Of a DNA stretch of 64,000 nt, positions 27,094 through 37,480 are shown in pieces. Below the pieces are notes generated by a model. That model saw only the letters and a list, made by a program, of their open reading frames with translations, had not been told where the DNA came from and did not search any database. The position numbers and the translations under genes were made by a program. The stretch is from Leptospiraceae bacterium (lineage in GTDB: Bacteria > Spirochaetota > Leptospiria > Leptospirales > Leptospiraceae), in the NCBI GenBank assembly GCA_024233865.1, contig JACKPA010000006.1, forward strand, positions 1-64,000, given 5' to 3'. The number at the start of each line of letters is the position of its first letter. The stretch's first letter is position 1.

Positions 27094-28527
27094 TTATTTA
27101 AATTTGCATTTGTAAACAGTTGTTGGAATAGAAATTCCCTTTAGTTTTGAGGAGACTTTTTCCACTGAGTATTGATTAAGATTTAAAGACTTTTGGACAT
27201 CTTGAGTTGAGTAAACCGGAGTTGTCATACAAATTTCCCCGCCCTCTGCCAATCCTTGAACTCTCGCTGCCAAATTCACTGTTTGACCAAAATAATCAAG
27301 GGTCTCATTTGCACATACTGCGAGAGCTGTCCCCGAATGAAGACCTACTTTAATGGCTATTTCCTGCTCATCTTTGATTTGATTTAACAATTTCATTTTT
27401 TCTAACATATCAATGGCAGCATTTACCCCATCCGTAGGTGTAGAAAAAGAAGCCATAATGGCATCTCCAATGGTTTTTATAATCGCTCCGGAAAAATCAC
27501 GGGTAGCAGCTTTTAGAAGTTCAAAGTGCTTTTGGACAATATTATAGGCTGGTATATCGCCTTTTCTTTCATATAGTTCTGTAGAGCTTTTCAGATCTGT
27601 AAATAAAATTGTTACGTTGCTAACCTTTACTTTTAGATCAGTTGGCAGAGATTGCATGCGAAACAAATCTCGGAATGTCTGATTGTTTAAGAGCATTTTC
27701 CCTGTTAGAAACGGACGAATTTTGGGAGGATTCCTTTGAAATAGTTTATCCGCAATTTCATGTTTTTTTAAAAAAATAGTAAACCCAGTTTTTCGGTTTA
27801 AACGGTTGTGAATAGCAAGTGTAATTTTTCCAGCTGATAATCGAAGGCTATTAGGTGAAAATCTTGTAGGAAGAATATCTACATTTAATATTTGACTTTG
27901 CTCTGACACTTTATCATTCATTTGTAGGTTGACTAGAGCATGATTGTCTATGCTAGTTAAACGGTACAATTCATTTGGTTTGGACTCAAAACTGATTGTG
28001 CAACTTTCATCAGCAGATAATGCTTTAAATACCAGCATAGAATTTGCTATATAATCTAGTATTTCTTTGGGATATTCAAAATTATTTGCGATGTAGTATT
28101 CACGATACGATTTAAAATTTTTAAAAGGATCATATTCTAGCTTCTTAACACTAGGAGAAAGATTAAACGACACTTCTACATAATTGCTTAAATCGGTCTC
28201 AATATATTTATCACATTGACTACAAAGGTATTTTTCTCCCGTTATTTGGTCTATGGAATGGTGACTGCTAGAGATTCCACCACAAACAGGACAAAACATA
28301 TTCCAATCAAAATCAAAAAGACCTATTTTTACTCCATGAATACAAATATCCAAAACATTCGTTTGATTTAGATTGTGTTGGTTAGCAAAATATGTAGGAT
28401 TAATTCGATAAAGTTCCAACCCTGTTAGACCTGGTAAAATCTCTCCGAATTTCTCAATTGTGTTTATGTCTAAATTTGGAAAAGTTTTTAGAGAATTTAA
28501 TTTTTGATTAAAAGAAGCATAATCCAT
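27094..28527 (-). CDS. Class III adenylate/guanylate cyclase with zinc-ribbon N-terminus
   Basis: I prefer the ATG at 28527 (GGGAA 8 bases upstream) over one at 28575. The C-terminal ~190 residues are a class III cyclase: TILFTDLKSSTELYERKG (metal Asp), IKTIGDAIMASFSTPTDG and GQTVNLAARVQGLA. The N-terminal part resembles the DUF5939 region that often precedes these cyclases and contains a CPVCGG...CSQCDKY zinc ribbon. There is no membrane segment. The product should be cAMP or cGMP; Lys and Thr/Asp at the specificity positions would favour ATP, but I cannot settle it by eye. Confidence 0.85.
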   Translation of the reverse strand: MDYASFNQKLNSLKTFPNLDINTIEKFGEILPGLTGLELYRINPTYFANQHNLNQTNVLDICIHGVKIGLFDFDWNMFCPVCGGISSSHHSIDQITGEKYLCSQCDKYIETDLSNYVEVSFNLSPSVKKLEYDPFKNFKSYREYYIANNFEYPKEILDYIANSMLVFKALSADESCTISFESKPNELYRLTSIDNHALVNLQMNDKVSEQSQILNVDILPTRFSPNSLRLSAGKITLAIHNRLNRKTGFTIFLKKHEIADKLFQRNPPKIRPFLTGKMLLNNQTFRDLFRMQSLPTDLKVKVSNVTILFTDLKSSTELYERKGDIPAYNIVQKHFELLKAATRDFSGAIIKTIGDAIMASFSTPTDGVNAAIDMLEKMKLLNQIKDEQEIAIKVGLHSGTALAVCANETLDYFGQTVNLAARVQGLAEGGEICMTTPVYSTQDVQKSLNLNQYSVEKVSSKLKGISIPTTVYKCKFK

Positions 28528-28580
28528 ATTTTTTTCCCGCAATCCAAGATTTGTCTTGAATAAAAAATGTGTCAACTGTT

Positions 28581-29813
28581 TTATAAAAATAACTTTTTAT
28601 AAAGCAAAAACAAAGCCAGGTTGGACAAAGAATCCCTGAATAGTTCCCTACCCAATGGCAATTGAAATTGCTTTACTTCCGTGTTTTCACCTTTTTTCTT
28701 AACTCCCACAAAAACAAGCCCGACTTTTTTATCTTCTGTTCCACCACCTGGTCCTGCAATTCCGGTAATGGACAAAGAGAAATCAGTTTGAAAAAGGTTT
28801 TCCAAGCCTTCCGCCATTTCTATAGCTGTTTCTTTGCTCACAGCTCCGAATTTTTCAAGGGTTTTCGGTTTTACCTGAAGTAATTTGGTTTTGATTTCAT
28901 TGTGGTAGGCAACAACCGAACCTAAAAAATATAAGGAAGAACCTGGAATATCCGTTATTTTTTTTGCAACAAGCCCGCCTGTGCAACTCTCTGCTGTGGC
29001 AAGGGTTTTGTTATCTTTGGTAAGTTTTTGGTGTATGTCTGAAAAAACGTCGTTTCCAATCTGATCTTCATATTCGTTGTAGATTCTGTTGGATAGATCT
29101 TCTACGAGATTTTTGTCAAGAGAGCGAAAGGTAAATTTGATGTAACCCGATTTGGCTGTCACTCCCCAATCAATCCCTTTTTGGATCAATTCTTGGTTAC
29201 TTTTCACAAATGTTTCCTGGAATAAAGATTCACTCATACCCCATATACAACAGAATGACGCAAACCTTTCTTCTGCTTTGCATTCTTTTAATAAAACAGG
29301 AAGAAACTGTTCTTGAAACATTTTTTTCATTTCTTTAGGGACACCCGGAAATGCGGCTAATTTTGTTGTTTGATTCAAGGCAATAAAAAAACCCGGTGCA
29401 ATTCCAGTGTCGTTTGTGAGAATATAAGAGCCTTCCGGTACGAATGTTTGCCTTTGTGCCATTGGCAAAATATCCCTGAACGATTGTCCACGCAATCTCG
29501 AAAATGCTTTTAATTTTTCCAAGGCTTTATGATCTGTTACTGATTGTCTATTGGTAATTTCCGTAATCACCTGCAAGGTGTAATCATCCGCAGTAGCTCC
29601 CAATCCCCCAGTCATTAAGATCAGGTTGATTTCATCTTGTTCCATAACGGATAAAATTTCCTTCTTTATACCTACCGGATCATCTGGCAAAACTACAAAA
29701 CGAGTAATGGAATATCCAAGATCAAACAATTGACTAGCTATCCAAGCCGAGTTTGTATCGATGCTTTTTCCGGCTGTAATTTCCGAACCTGTTGAGAATA
29801 TATGTATTTTCAT
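28581..29813 (-). CDS. cinA: CinA-family protein (nicotinamide-nucleotide amidase / ADP-ribose pyrophosphatase)
   Basis: The 410-residue protein has both CinA parts: an N-terminal MoCF-type domain (STGSEITAGKSIDTNSAWIA, then MTGGLGATADDYT) and a C-terminal PncC amidase domain (TAESCTGGLVAKKITDIPGS, then ITGIAGPGGGTEDKKVGLV). The N-terminal domain hydrolyses ADP-ribose and the C-terminal one deamidates NMN in NAD recycling. The start overlaps the argS stop by 4 bases (ATGA), so argS and cinA are co-translated. Confidence 0.93.
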   Translation of the reverse strand: MKIHIFSTGSEITAGKSIDTNSAWIASQLFDLGYSITRFVVLPDDPVGIKKEILSVMEQDEINLILMTGGLGATADDYTLQVITEITNRQSVTDHKALEKLKAFSRLRGQSFRDILPMAQRQTFVPEGSYILTNDTGIAPGFFIALNQTTKLAAFPGVPKEMKKMFQEQFLPVLLKECKAEERFASFCCIWGMSESLFQETFVKSNQELIQKGIDWGVTAKSGYIKFTFRSLDKNLVEDLSNRIYNEYEDQIGNDVFSDIHQKLTKDNKTLATAESCTGGLVAKKITDIPGSSLYFLGSVVAYHNEIKTKLLQVKPKTLEKFGAVSKETAIEMAEGLENLFQTDFSLSITGIAGPGGGTEDKKVGLVFVGVKKKGENTEVKQFQLPLGRELFRDSLSNLALFLLYKKLFL

Positions 29814-31582
29814 GAATTTACCCTTTCTAGCCTTTCCAAAGCATTAATTCCTAACAAAGAAAGTCCTTCCCTTAAGCATATTGCTGTTGCTTTACAGATA
29901 TAGGCAAGTGCTTTTCGAGTGGTGCCATCACAATCTTTTAAACGATTGTTTTTTGCCATATAAAATTTCGTAAATGCTTTTGCTAAGTTTTGAAGATAAT
30001 TTATTAGTCTATGAGGCTCCATACTTTTGGCAGCATCCAAAACTTCTTCCGAAAACCTCGCTATAAAAAAAAGCAATCTCTTCCTTTCTTCTGTCATTTC
30101 TATGTTTTGAAGAGCTTCAAAACTATAATCCTCACCCACCTCTCTGAAAATGGAACAGATCCTTGCATGGGCATATTGCAGATAAAAAACAGGATTTTTG
30201 TCTGATTCGTCTTTTGCCAAGTCCAGATCAAAATCCAAAGGAGTTTCCAAAGATCGCATAATAAAAAAGTACCTGCCAACGTCCCTTGCGTGTTCTCCAA
30301 GATAATCCAAAAGGTCTTTCATCGTTTGCAGTTGTCCGAGTCTTTTACTCATTTTTACCTTTTCACCTTTGGAGAGCAAATTGACCTGTTGTGCAATAGT
30401 GATTTGAAATGAATGTTCAGGATATCCCAAAGACATCATAGCACCTTTTAGTCTTTGGATATAGCCATAGTGATCCGGACCCCATATATTGATGATATGG
30501 GTGAAGCCTCTGTCCATTTTTGTTTTGTGATAGGCAATATCCGCGAGTAAATAAGTCGGTCTACCGTCGTCTCTAACAACAACTCGATCTTTGTCATCTC
30601 CATACTTTGTGGAAAGAAAAACGGTTTTTCCATCCATGTATGCTATGTCATTGGAGGTTTTAAGATTTTCCAATGCTTTCATTACAGAATCATTATTGTG
30701 GAGAGTTTTTTCGCGAAAGAACTCGTTGAATTTTACACCAAAAGCTTCCAAATCTTTTTTTTGCTCTTGAACTATGGTTTCCACCGTCCAATCGGAAAGT
30801 TGGAAAGCCAAATCCGTATAGTTTTTGTTTTTTAAGTTAGTATCGATATATTCTTTGTATTCAGGATTTATGTAGACTTGTTTGGCAAAGTCTTTTAAGT
30901 AGTCCCCTCTGTAACCTTCGTAAGGAATAAAATTTCCTTCAAATATTTCTTTAGAATCTAAGGTTTGGTTTTCATCTTGCAATTGAATGTTTTCACCCAA
31001 GTATTCTCGAATCCTTGCAAGACAAGAAATTCCTAATAAATTAACCTGGTTTCCAAAATCATTTACATAAAATTCCCTATGAACTATATTTCCTGCTTTT
31101 TCAAGCAAGTTGCAAATAGTATCGCCTGTAGCTGCTGCCCTTGCAGAAACGATATTTAAAGGACCAGTAGGATTGGCACTCACAAATTCAAAAATAATCT
31201 TTTGGGGATTTTCCAAATGTGCGTACAGGTCGTTTTGGTTATCAGAAAATATACTTTCCTGAATATAATTTAGCAATGTATTTTGGGATACTTGGAAATT
31301 TAAAAATCCCGGTTTGGTGTAACTTATATTTTCAAAAAGAGGATTTTTTTCTAAAGAAGTTATAATTTTATCCCCAATTTCTGATATATCACCTTTTAAG
31401 GAATTTTTATTTTCCATAAGAAAGGAGGAAGAATAATCTCCAAACTTTTCATTTCGGGAATATTCAATTTTTATTTTCAGTTCATTTTCTGTTATTAAAA
31501 AATCTTCTGATTTTGTAACTTGATTTATTGTAATTTGCAGTTCATTTAGCACTTTGTTTTTTAGTAAGTCTGTTTCTTTCAT
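29810..31582 (-). CDS. argS: Arginyl-tRNA synthetase
   Basis: This is a 590-residue class I synthetase of normal length with the N-terminal additional domain, the catalytic domain, and a C-terminal DALR anticodon-binding domain (VFYLQYAHARICSIFREVGE). KMSKR occurs as VKMSKRLGQ. The HIGH region reads ANPTGPLNIVSARAAATG, in which the usual histidines (GPLHVGH) are replaced by Asn and Ser. As the only ArgS seen here, it would be expected to be active; I believe this divergent motif occurs in some other spirochaetes, but have not checked. AAGGAT precedes the ATG. Confidence 0.95.
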   Translation of the reverse strand: MKETDLLKNKVLNELQITINQVTKSEDFLITENELKIKIEYSRNEKFGDYSSSFLMENKNSLKGDISEIGDKIITSLEKNPLFENISYTKPGFLNFQVSQNTLLNYIQESIFSDNQNDLYAHLENPQKIIFEFVSANPTGPLNIVSARAAATGDTICNLLEKAGNIVHREFYVNDFGNQVNLLGISCLARIREYLGENIQLQDENQTLDSKEIFEGNFIPYEGYRGDYLKDFAKQVYINPEYKEYIDTNLKNKNYTDLAFQLSDWTVETIVQEQKKDLEAFGVKFNEFFREKTLHNNDSVMKALENLKTSNDIAYMDGKTVFLSTKYGDDKDRVVVRDDGRPTYLLADIAYHKTKMDRGFTHIINIWGPDHYGYIQRLKGAMMSLGYPEHSFQITIAQQVNLLSKGEKVKMSKRLGQLQTMKDLLDYLGEHARDVGRYFFIMRSLETPLDFDLDLAKDESDKNPVFYLQYAHARICSIFREVGEDYSFEALQNIEMTEERKRLLFFIARFSEEVLDAAKSMEPHRLINYLQNLAKAFTKFYMAKNNRLKDCDGTTRKALAYICKATAICLREGLSLLGINALERLERVNS

Positions 31583-31740
31583 CTAAAGATCCTTGGCTTC
31601 TAGTTTTTTTGAACTGTTTTAAAGGTAAAGATCATTTTCCTTTAACTAGTCAAATTGTGAGTTCAGTCATTGGCTATAAAATAACCGTACTCTTGGGCCG
31701 AAAGTATCTTTTGGTGCAGTGAAAATTGAAGATTTTATTT

Positions 31741-31768
31741 TGGGTGAACCTATGTATGTGTTCACCCA
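31741..31768. repeat. Hairpin of the GGGTGAAC/GTTCACCC type
   Basis: TGGGTGAAC (31741-31749) and GTTCACCCA (31760-31768) pair perfectly across a 10-base loop. The same core occurs near 41150-41171, so it appears to be a short dispersed palindromic repeat. It sits between argS and the hydroxylase gene. Confidence 0.55.
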
Positions 31769-31805
31769 TTTTCAAAGATCATCTAAGTGTATCTTTCTAA
31801 ACTAC

Positions 31806-33107
31806 CTAAAAACTAAGAGATAGGTCTTTACGCTTACTTATAAGAACTACAACCGAGGAAAAGGAAATGGCAGCTAGTAAAAATATATAAGGAAGCAAAA
31901 CGTGCATAGAAGCAAAGATTTTCATGGAAAAAATAGCAACAGATCCGGAAGCAAAAATAATATTACGAATTAGCTCAGCTTTGTTTGCCCACGATTTCTT
32001 TTCTAAAATTCCGTTTATAGAAACAAGACCAAACAATACATAAACAAATAATGATATGGTTAAAAAAACCGGCATAATCTCCAAATCTGCTATTTTCCAA
32101 GTAGCAAGACCTATAAAAATAACTACAACCGCTTGTATAAAAGAATAGTACGTTACCCATTTGGGAACAATAGGATTATATTTTGCGGTGTAAGCCGGAA
32201 CCTTCAATTCGTCTTCCGGTGTTTTTAAATAATCCGGTTTCCAACCTGGCTTTCTAAACATTATTCCTAGTTTGTCTTTCCATGATCTTGCTTGCTTCAT
32301 ATCTCGTATTATATCGCTATAGATATGAACGTTTCCCCAAATAGGATTAAAACTGTTTAGAGGCTTGGTGATTCCATATAGAGGTTCGTTTCCTTCTTCT
32401 TCAAAAGTGCCAAACCATTTATCCCAAAGAATAAAAATTCCACCATGGTTTCTATCTAAGTACTTTGGCTCGGTTCCATGGTGGACACGATGACTAGAAG
32501 GGGTCACTAAAAAATACTCCAAAAATCCAAGCTTACCCACATACCTGGTATGTACAATAAACTGGTAGATTTTCATGATGCGATGGCAAAGTAAAAACAT
32601 TACCCATGGTAACCCAATCACCGCTAATGGCAAATAGAACATATACTCAAAAATTCTTTGGAAAGCATTTCCTCTAAAAGAAACGGATAAATTCATTTCT
32701 TCACTTGAATGGTGGGTTACGTGACAAGCCCAAAGTATATTGATTTCATGGGTTAGACGATGGAACCAATAATAAAAAAAGTCTACAATAACCAAAGCAG
32801 CAACCCATGATAGTAAAGGGATAATTTTAATTGAAAAATTAGGAGCAAATTGTATTGGACTTTCCATGGTAAAAATAGTAATTCCCGCTGTAGAAAGAGA
32901 AAAATTTGTCTCAACTATGCTATAAACATACAATGCTCCCGCAAGAATAGCAACACCAGCTATAGCAAAAATAATACCAGTACTGGTATCGCTGATTAAA
33001 ATGTTAACTCGATAAAAAGAGCGTTTTTGGTAATATGAAAAAAGAAACTCAGTAGCTATCAAAAAAAGCATGATAGGAAACATGTATTCCATTATGTTAA
33101 GGTTCAT
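31806..33107 (-). CDS. Sterol-desaturase / fatty-acid-hydroxylase family membrane protein
   Basis: The 433-residue protein has several membrane helices and the family's di-iron histidine boxes: HRLTH, HVTHHSSEEMN and HRVHHGTEPKYLDRNHGG. The family inserts hydroxyl groups or double bonds into lipids at a di-iron centre. The His boxes are complete, so it is probably active. The C-terminal ~100 residues add three or four further helices beyond the core domain. AAGGAAAAC lies 8 bases before the ATG. The lipid substrate is unknown; an S1P-lyase-like gene ~3.5 kb away suggests some interest in long-chain bases, but there is no direct link. Confidence 0.85.
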   Translation of the reverse strand: MNLNIMEYMFPIMLFLIATEFLFSYYQKRSFYRVNILISDTSTGIIFAIAGVAILAGALYVYSIVETNFSLSTAGITIFTMESPIQFAPNFSIKIIPLLSWVAALVIVDFFYYWFHRLTHEINILWACHVTHHSSEEMNLSVSFRGNAFQRIFEYMFYLPLAVIGLPWVMFLLCHRIMKIYQFIVHTRYVGKLGFLEYFLVTPSSHRVHHGTEPKYLDRNHGGIFILWDKWFGTFEEEGNEPLYGITKPLNSFNPIWGNVHIYSDIIRDMKQARSWKDKLGIMFRKPGWKPDYLKTPEDELKVPAYTAKYNPIVPKWVTYYSFIQAVVVIFIGLATWKIADLEIMPVFLTISLFVYVLFGLVSINGILEKKSWANKAELIRNIIFASGSVAIFSMKIFASMHVLLPYIFLLAAISFSSVVVLISKRKDLSLSF

Positions 33108-33310
33108 AATTCGTTTTCCTTTATAAGTTGAAATAGAGACGTGGTTAAAAACATAAAAATTAGTTTTTTACTTTATTTTGCCACTAAAATAAAAGGTATA
33201 TTTTTTACAAGAAAAAAATGATTTTACTTGATACTAAGGGATTTATCGGGTCTACTTTTTGTTGGTAGGAAAAATTTGGTTTAGAAAGTACCACAGTTTT
33301 GTTCAACTAT

Positions 33311-34123
33311 TCATAACACGTCAGCAAAGTGGGGCCTTAACCTTCTAAATATAATTGCCCCTATAACAAAAATCACGCTTGCTACTCCCCAGTAATACAA
33401 AGTTTTATATGGTTCTTCCCAAAACCATACTTTGTAGATCAAGCTATTTCTATAACCCTCTGTTATGTAAAAAACGGGATTTAAGTAAAGTATTGGCAGG
33501 TACTTCTCTGGAATATATTTGGGTGACCAAACAATGGGAGTAGCCCAAAATAATAATTGTACCAAAACACTTATAATTTGTCCAAGATCGCGGAAAAAAA
33601 TTACAATTGAAGAAGTAATCCAAGACAAACCCAATAAGAAAAATAGAGCTGCGAAATAATAGTATATTAACTGGATCGAATACAAATCGGGAGGTTTATT
33701 GTAAAATCCGAACATAAAAATTAAAACAAGAATAAAAAAGAGATGGATAACGGAAGCGGATAGAATCTTGACAATAGGTAGAAGGCTTACTCTAAAAACA
33801 ATTTTTTTCACAAGAAAAGAATTTTGGAGTATGGAATTGGCAGCTCCAGTCATACATTCACTTATAAAATTGTAAGGTATGAGTCCGGCAATTAGCCAAA
33901 GAATAAACGGAAAGTCATCTATGGGAGTAGAACGAAAACCAAAAGTGAAAACCAACCATAACAATATAATAGTAGTTATTGGTTGGATAAATGCCCATAA
34001 AATACCAAAATACGAGCCGAGGTATCTGGAGATCAAATCCCTTTTGGTTAAAGAATAGATTATACTTCGATTTCTAAATATATCAATAAAAAAGTTGTTT
34101 AAGTGCTTAATATACTGGAACAT
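33311..34123 (-). CDS. ABC-2 polysaccharide/O-antigen-type export permease
   Basis: This 270-residue permease has six membrane helices and the hallmark sequence SLTKRDLISRYLGSYFGILW near the N-terminus, FFRDLGQIISVLVQLLFWAT in the middle, and YLNPVFYITEGYRNSLIY at the end. Homologues (Wzm, TagG, KpsM types) export undecaprenyl-linked polysaccharides or teichoic acids together with a Wzt-like ATPase. No such ATPase flanks it here; the WG-repeat protein lies upstream and the hydroxylase downstream, so the partner is encoded elsewhere. Confidence 0.85.
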   Translation of the reverse strand: MFQYIKHLNNFFIDIFRNRSIIYSLTKRDLISRYLGSYFGILWAFIQPITTIILLWLVFTFGFRSTPIDDFPFILWLIAGLIPYNFISECMTGAANSILQNSFLVKKIVFRVSLLPIVKILSASVIHLFFILVLIFMFGFYNKPPDLYSIQLIYYYFAALFFLLGLSWITSSIVIFFRDLGQIISVLVQLLFWATPIVWSPKYIPEKYLPILYLNPVFYITEGYRNSLIYKVWFWEEPYKTLYYWGVASVIFVIGAIIFRRLRPHFADVL

Positions 34124-34144
34124 GCAAATACACTTAGTTGAGTT

Positions 34145-35491
34145 TCATTTCTGTTTCCATACAAACTTACCTTTTTTATTTATATACATGTTTTTTCCAT
34201 CTATTTTTATTAAAGCGAGTCCGCTGATAAAATCATAAGCCGAATCAAATTGAGGTTCAATGGCTATATTTCCGGTTTTGTCTATATAACCAAATTTTCC
34301 ATTGGTTTCGACAACTGCCAAACCTTCCGAAAATAAATCAGCATAAGCATATTGATTTTCTACAACTATATTTCCGGTTTTGTCTATATAGCCGTATTTT
34401 CCATCCATTTCGACAACTGCCAAACCTTCCGAAAAGCTGTCCGCCATATCAAATTTGGGTTCAATCGCAATTTTTCCTTCCTTATCAATAAAGCCAAACT
34501 TTTGATCTACTTGGACAACGGCTAATCCCTGGGAAAAGTTATTGGCATAACTAAATCCAGGTTTTATAGCAATTTTACCGTCTTTCCCTATAAATCCGTA
34601 TTTTTCTCCGATTTTTATAACCGCCAGATCTTCTGAGAAATTTTTTGCATAGCTAAATTTTTCTTCCGTTATAAGTTTTCCGGTTTTATCAATAAAAGAA
34701 AATTGACCATCTGATGTCTCAATTCGAGCGATCCCATTGCTAAAAAGGAAAACGTTTTTAGTATCTTTTGGCTGAATTACGGTTTCTCCGTTGGTATCAA
34801 TATACAAAATTTGCCCGTCTACTTGGACTCCTGCCAAACCCTCCGAAAAAGCATTTGCAATTTCAAAATTATCGTTTAAAACAATGTGCCCTTTGGTATT
34901 TATATAATAAAATATATCTCCGATTTTTACAAGAGCCAAACCTTCCGAAAAATCTTTGGCTTCATCATATTGTGGTAGAATAGCAACTTTTCCTGATTGA
35001 TCTATGTATCCGTATTTATGGTCTTGGGAAATGAGATAAAGTTGGTTTTTAGAATATTTATGAGTTTTTTTTGACTGGTTTTCGGAAGATTCTTCTTTAG
35101 TAGTTTTTTGAGAAACTATTTTGTTTTTAATTAGTGTAGACCATATAAATTTACCATTTTTATTTATATAACCATTTTTGTTTTTTATTCTAACTTTGGC
35201 AAGACCATTTACAAAAGACGTACCTTTGTCAAAAATGGGAGAAATAACAAGCTTTCCTTTATTGTTTATATAGCCAAACTTTCCCTTTACGGTAACTCTA
35301 GCCAACCCCTCGGAAAAGGATTTTGCATCTTCAAACTTGGGTTGAATAATCGTTTTCCCTTCTTGATCGATGTATCCCCATTTTCCGTCTTTTTTGATAG
35401 GGTATAAAATTGCATTGCTATTCGAAAAAACCCCAGATACGCAAAAAAAGATTGCAAGTGCTACAAAGATTATACATATTCTGTTGAACAT
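34145..35491 (-). CDS. Exported WG-repeat protein (about 12 repeats)
   Basis: I place the start at the ATG at 35491, with GGAG just upstream. The product has a signal peptide ending VFSNSNA and then about 12 WG-type repeats in two blocks (3 and 9) split by a Ser/Lys-rich linker. The repeat pattern is K-x-G-Y-I-D-x-x-G-K, then I-x-P-x-F-D-x-A-x-x-F-S-E-G-L-A-V-V. WG repeats form beta-propeller-like surface domains of unclear ligand. The gene ends ~20 bases before the ABC permease start on the same strand, so they may be co-transcribed. Confidence 0.85.
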   Translation of the reverse strand: MFNRICIIFVALAIFFCVSGVFSNSNAILYPIKKDGKWGYIDQEGKTIIQPKFEDAKSFSEGLARVTVKGKFGYINNKGKLVISPIFDKGTSFVNGLAKVRIKNKNGYINKNGKFIWSTLIKNKIVSQKTTKEESSENQSKKTHKYSKNQLYLISQDHKYGYIDQSGKVAILPQYDEAKDFSEGLALVKIGDIFYYINTKGHIVLNDNFEIANAFSEGLAGVQVDGQILYIDTNGETVIQPKDTKNVFLFSNGIARIETSDGQFSFIDKTGKLITEEKFSYAKNFSEDLAVIKIGEKYGFIGKDGKIAIKPGFSYANNFSQGLAVVQVDQKFGFIDKEGKIAIEPKFDMADSFSEGLAVVEMDGKYGYIDKTGNIVVENQYAYADLFSEGLAVVETNGKFGYIDKTGNIAIEPQFDSAYDFISGLALIKIDGKNMYINKKGKFVWKQK

Positions 35492-35708
35492 TACAAACTC
35501 CAAATTAAAAAAATACTTATGTGTTATGCTCTAAAAATAAATAGTGAAAGATATGGAATGACTGTCAATAGAAGAAATACGGATTAATAAAAAATCAATT
35601 TTTTATCAACAAATTTTGTTACATTTAAACAGATTCAATCCGGTTTATCCCGTAGTTCTAGTTTTAAAATTCTTTTCAAGAAATTACTTTTAATTCCGGA
35701 AAATAATA

Positions 35709-37199
35709 CTATTCAATCTTGTACAACAAATCCATATACATATCCAATAGATCAGCTACGGCAGTTCTATCCGGAATTGTTGCTGCCATTCCATAGACGG
35801 GGGCCATTTCACCTTTTTCACTGGGGTGTGCTTTTACGTAAGCCACACTTTCCCGTAGGTCGGTGATAAATCTTTCTGCAACACCCTCTTGCGCATGGCG
35901 AAGTGTGACACAAATATGAACACAAGAAGGCTTGTGCAGTCCGTTCAAACTCCAATTTTTATGGGTCATAGACTCCATTACTTTATAGATGTCAATTGTA
36001 TGGGAAGAAAAAGAGACATTGAATAGTGGGTCACCCAATACAAAAAGATCCGGTATGGTTTTGATTTCATTTTTAATTTTGTTTGCGGTTTCCAGAATCT
36101 TTTTGGCATTTGCCATATATCCTTTTTCACCTATGTTTACCATAGCTGCCCAGCTCATAGCACTCAAAGCACCGGGACGACTACCGGCGAAACTTGGTGA
36201 AAAATATATGCCACCGGGCCATTCGGTTATCTTAAAATATTGGTATCTTCGCAGCTCTTTTGTTCGATAGAGAATAACGGAAATTCCTTTTGCCGCATAG
36301 CCGTATTTGTGTGTATCAACCGAAATGGAAGTAACACCGGGCAATCTGAAATCAAAAACCGGAACTTGGTAACCCAATTTTTCCGCAAAAGGGAGTAAAA
36401 ATCCTCCCAAACAAGCATCCGTATGGAAACCAACCCCATGTTCTCTTGCTATTTCGGACAATTCTTCTATGGGGTCAATCACACCGTGTGGAAAGGAAGG
36501 AGCTGACCCCACTATAGCAATCGTATTTTTCGAAATGGCATTTTTCACTTTTTCTATATTGACACGGTAGTCGGATTCGATAGGAATTTTGACCAACTTT
36601 ATATGAAAGTATTCACTAGCTTTATCAAAAGCTGCGTGAGCCGTAATGGGTAGTACAACTTCCGGATTATGAATTCCCTTTGTGTCCCTTGCCCAATCTC
36701 TATAGGTCTTCATGGCGAGTAAGATGCTTTCCGTTCCACCGGATGAAAGAGTACCGCATATACTTGCATTGTCGGAATTATCAGCCCCTAGCATGAATGA
36801 AGTCATGGCAACCACTTCTGCTTCATACTTTCCGATGCTAGGCCATAAATCAGAGTGAAGCGGGTTGGTTTGTGAATGAATGGAATATACCTTGTTTAGA
36901 AAGTCGATATGCTTTTCATCACCATGGTAAACAGCACCGGAAACATAACCGTCTTTCCATCTTGATTCTTCAAAATCTTTGATCTCTTTCATGATTTGAA
37001 GAATATCTTCTTGCGATTTCCCTTCCCTTGGAATTTCCTTAAAAGATGCAAATTTCCCTTTATATGGTTTTAAAGAACCTTCCAGAGATTTCATAATTTC
37101 GTTGTATTCTTTTTGAATTCTTTCCCTAACCACCGGAATGGATTTAATTCCTCTAAAAAAGAATGATTTCACGCTTGATACTAAACTACTTATATCCAT
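35709..37199 (-). CDS. Sphingosine-1-phosphate lyase-like PLP enzyme
   Basis: The 496-residue group II decarboxylase-fold protein matches S1P lyases. The PLP lysine lies in SVDTHKYGYAAKG, and the conserved segment WPGGIYFSPSFAGSRPGALS follows. The upstream motif CGTLSSGGTESILLAMKTYR also fits. S1P lyases split phosphorylated long-chain bases into an aldehyde and phosphoethanolamine. The first 55 residues hold a weak hydrophobic segment rather than a clear membrane anchor. A glutamate/aspartate decarboxylase is a less likely alternative. In bacteria such genes occur sporadically, for example in Legionella. Confidence 0.82.
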   Translation of the reverse strand: MDISSLVSSVKSFFFRGIKSIPVVRERIQKEYNEIMKSLEGSLKPYKGKFASFKEIPREGKSQEDILQIMKEIKDFEESRWKDGYVSGAVYHGDEKHIDFLNKVYSIHSQTNPLHSDLWPSIGKYEAEVVAMTSFMLGADNSDNASICGTLSSGGTESILLAMKTYRDWARDTKGIHNPEVVLPITAHAAFDKASEYFHIKLVKIPIESDYRVNIEKVKNAISKNTIAIVGSAPSFPHGVIDPIEELSEIAREHGVGFHTDACLGGFLLPFAEKLGYQVPVFDFRLPGVTSISVDTHKYGYAAKGISVILYRTKELRRYQYFKITEWPGGIYFSPSFAGSRPGALSAMSWAAMVNIGEKGYMANAKKILETANKIKNEIKTIPDLFVLGDPLFNVSFSSHTIDIYKVMESMTHKNWSLNGLHKPSCVHICVTLRHAQEGVAERFITDLRESVAYVKAHPSEKGEMAPVYGMAATIPDRTAVADLLDMYMDLLYKIE

Positions 37200-37480
37200 A
37201 ATTCGATTTTTACTCTAATATATACTTTAATATCCATTTTTTAAAAAATAGCCAATCTATCACCAAGAAAATTGCATAACTTTTAACATCCCACTCCTAT
37301 ATTCGGAATCTTTACTAAAATATTTTTGTAGGCTATACTTTTCGAAAAGCGAAAGGAAAGAGTCAAACCTTCATTTTTTATACTACCTGAATCATAAAAA
37401 AAATCTAATTATTTTAAAAAATTTTTATTGACTTTTGATAATCGAATAGTGTTTGCTGTACATCCGATTAGAGGCACACT

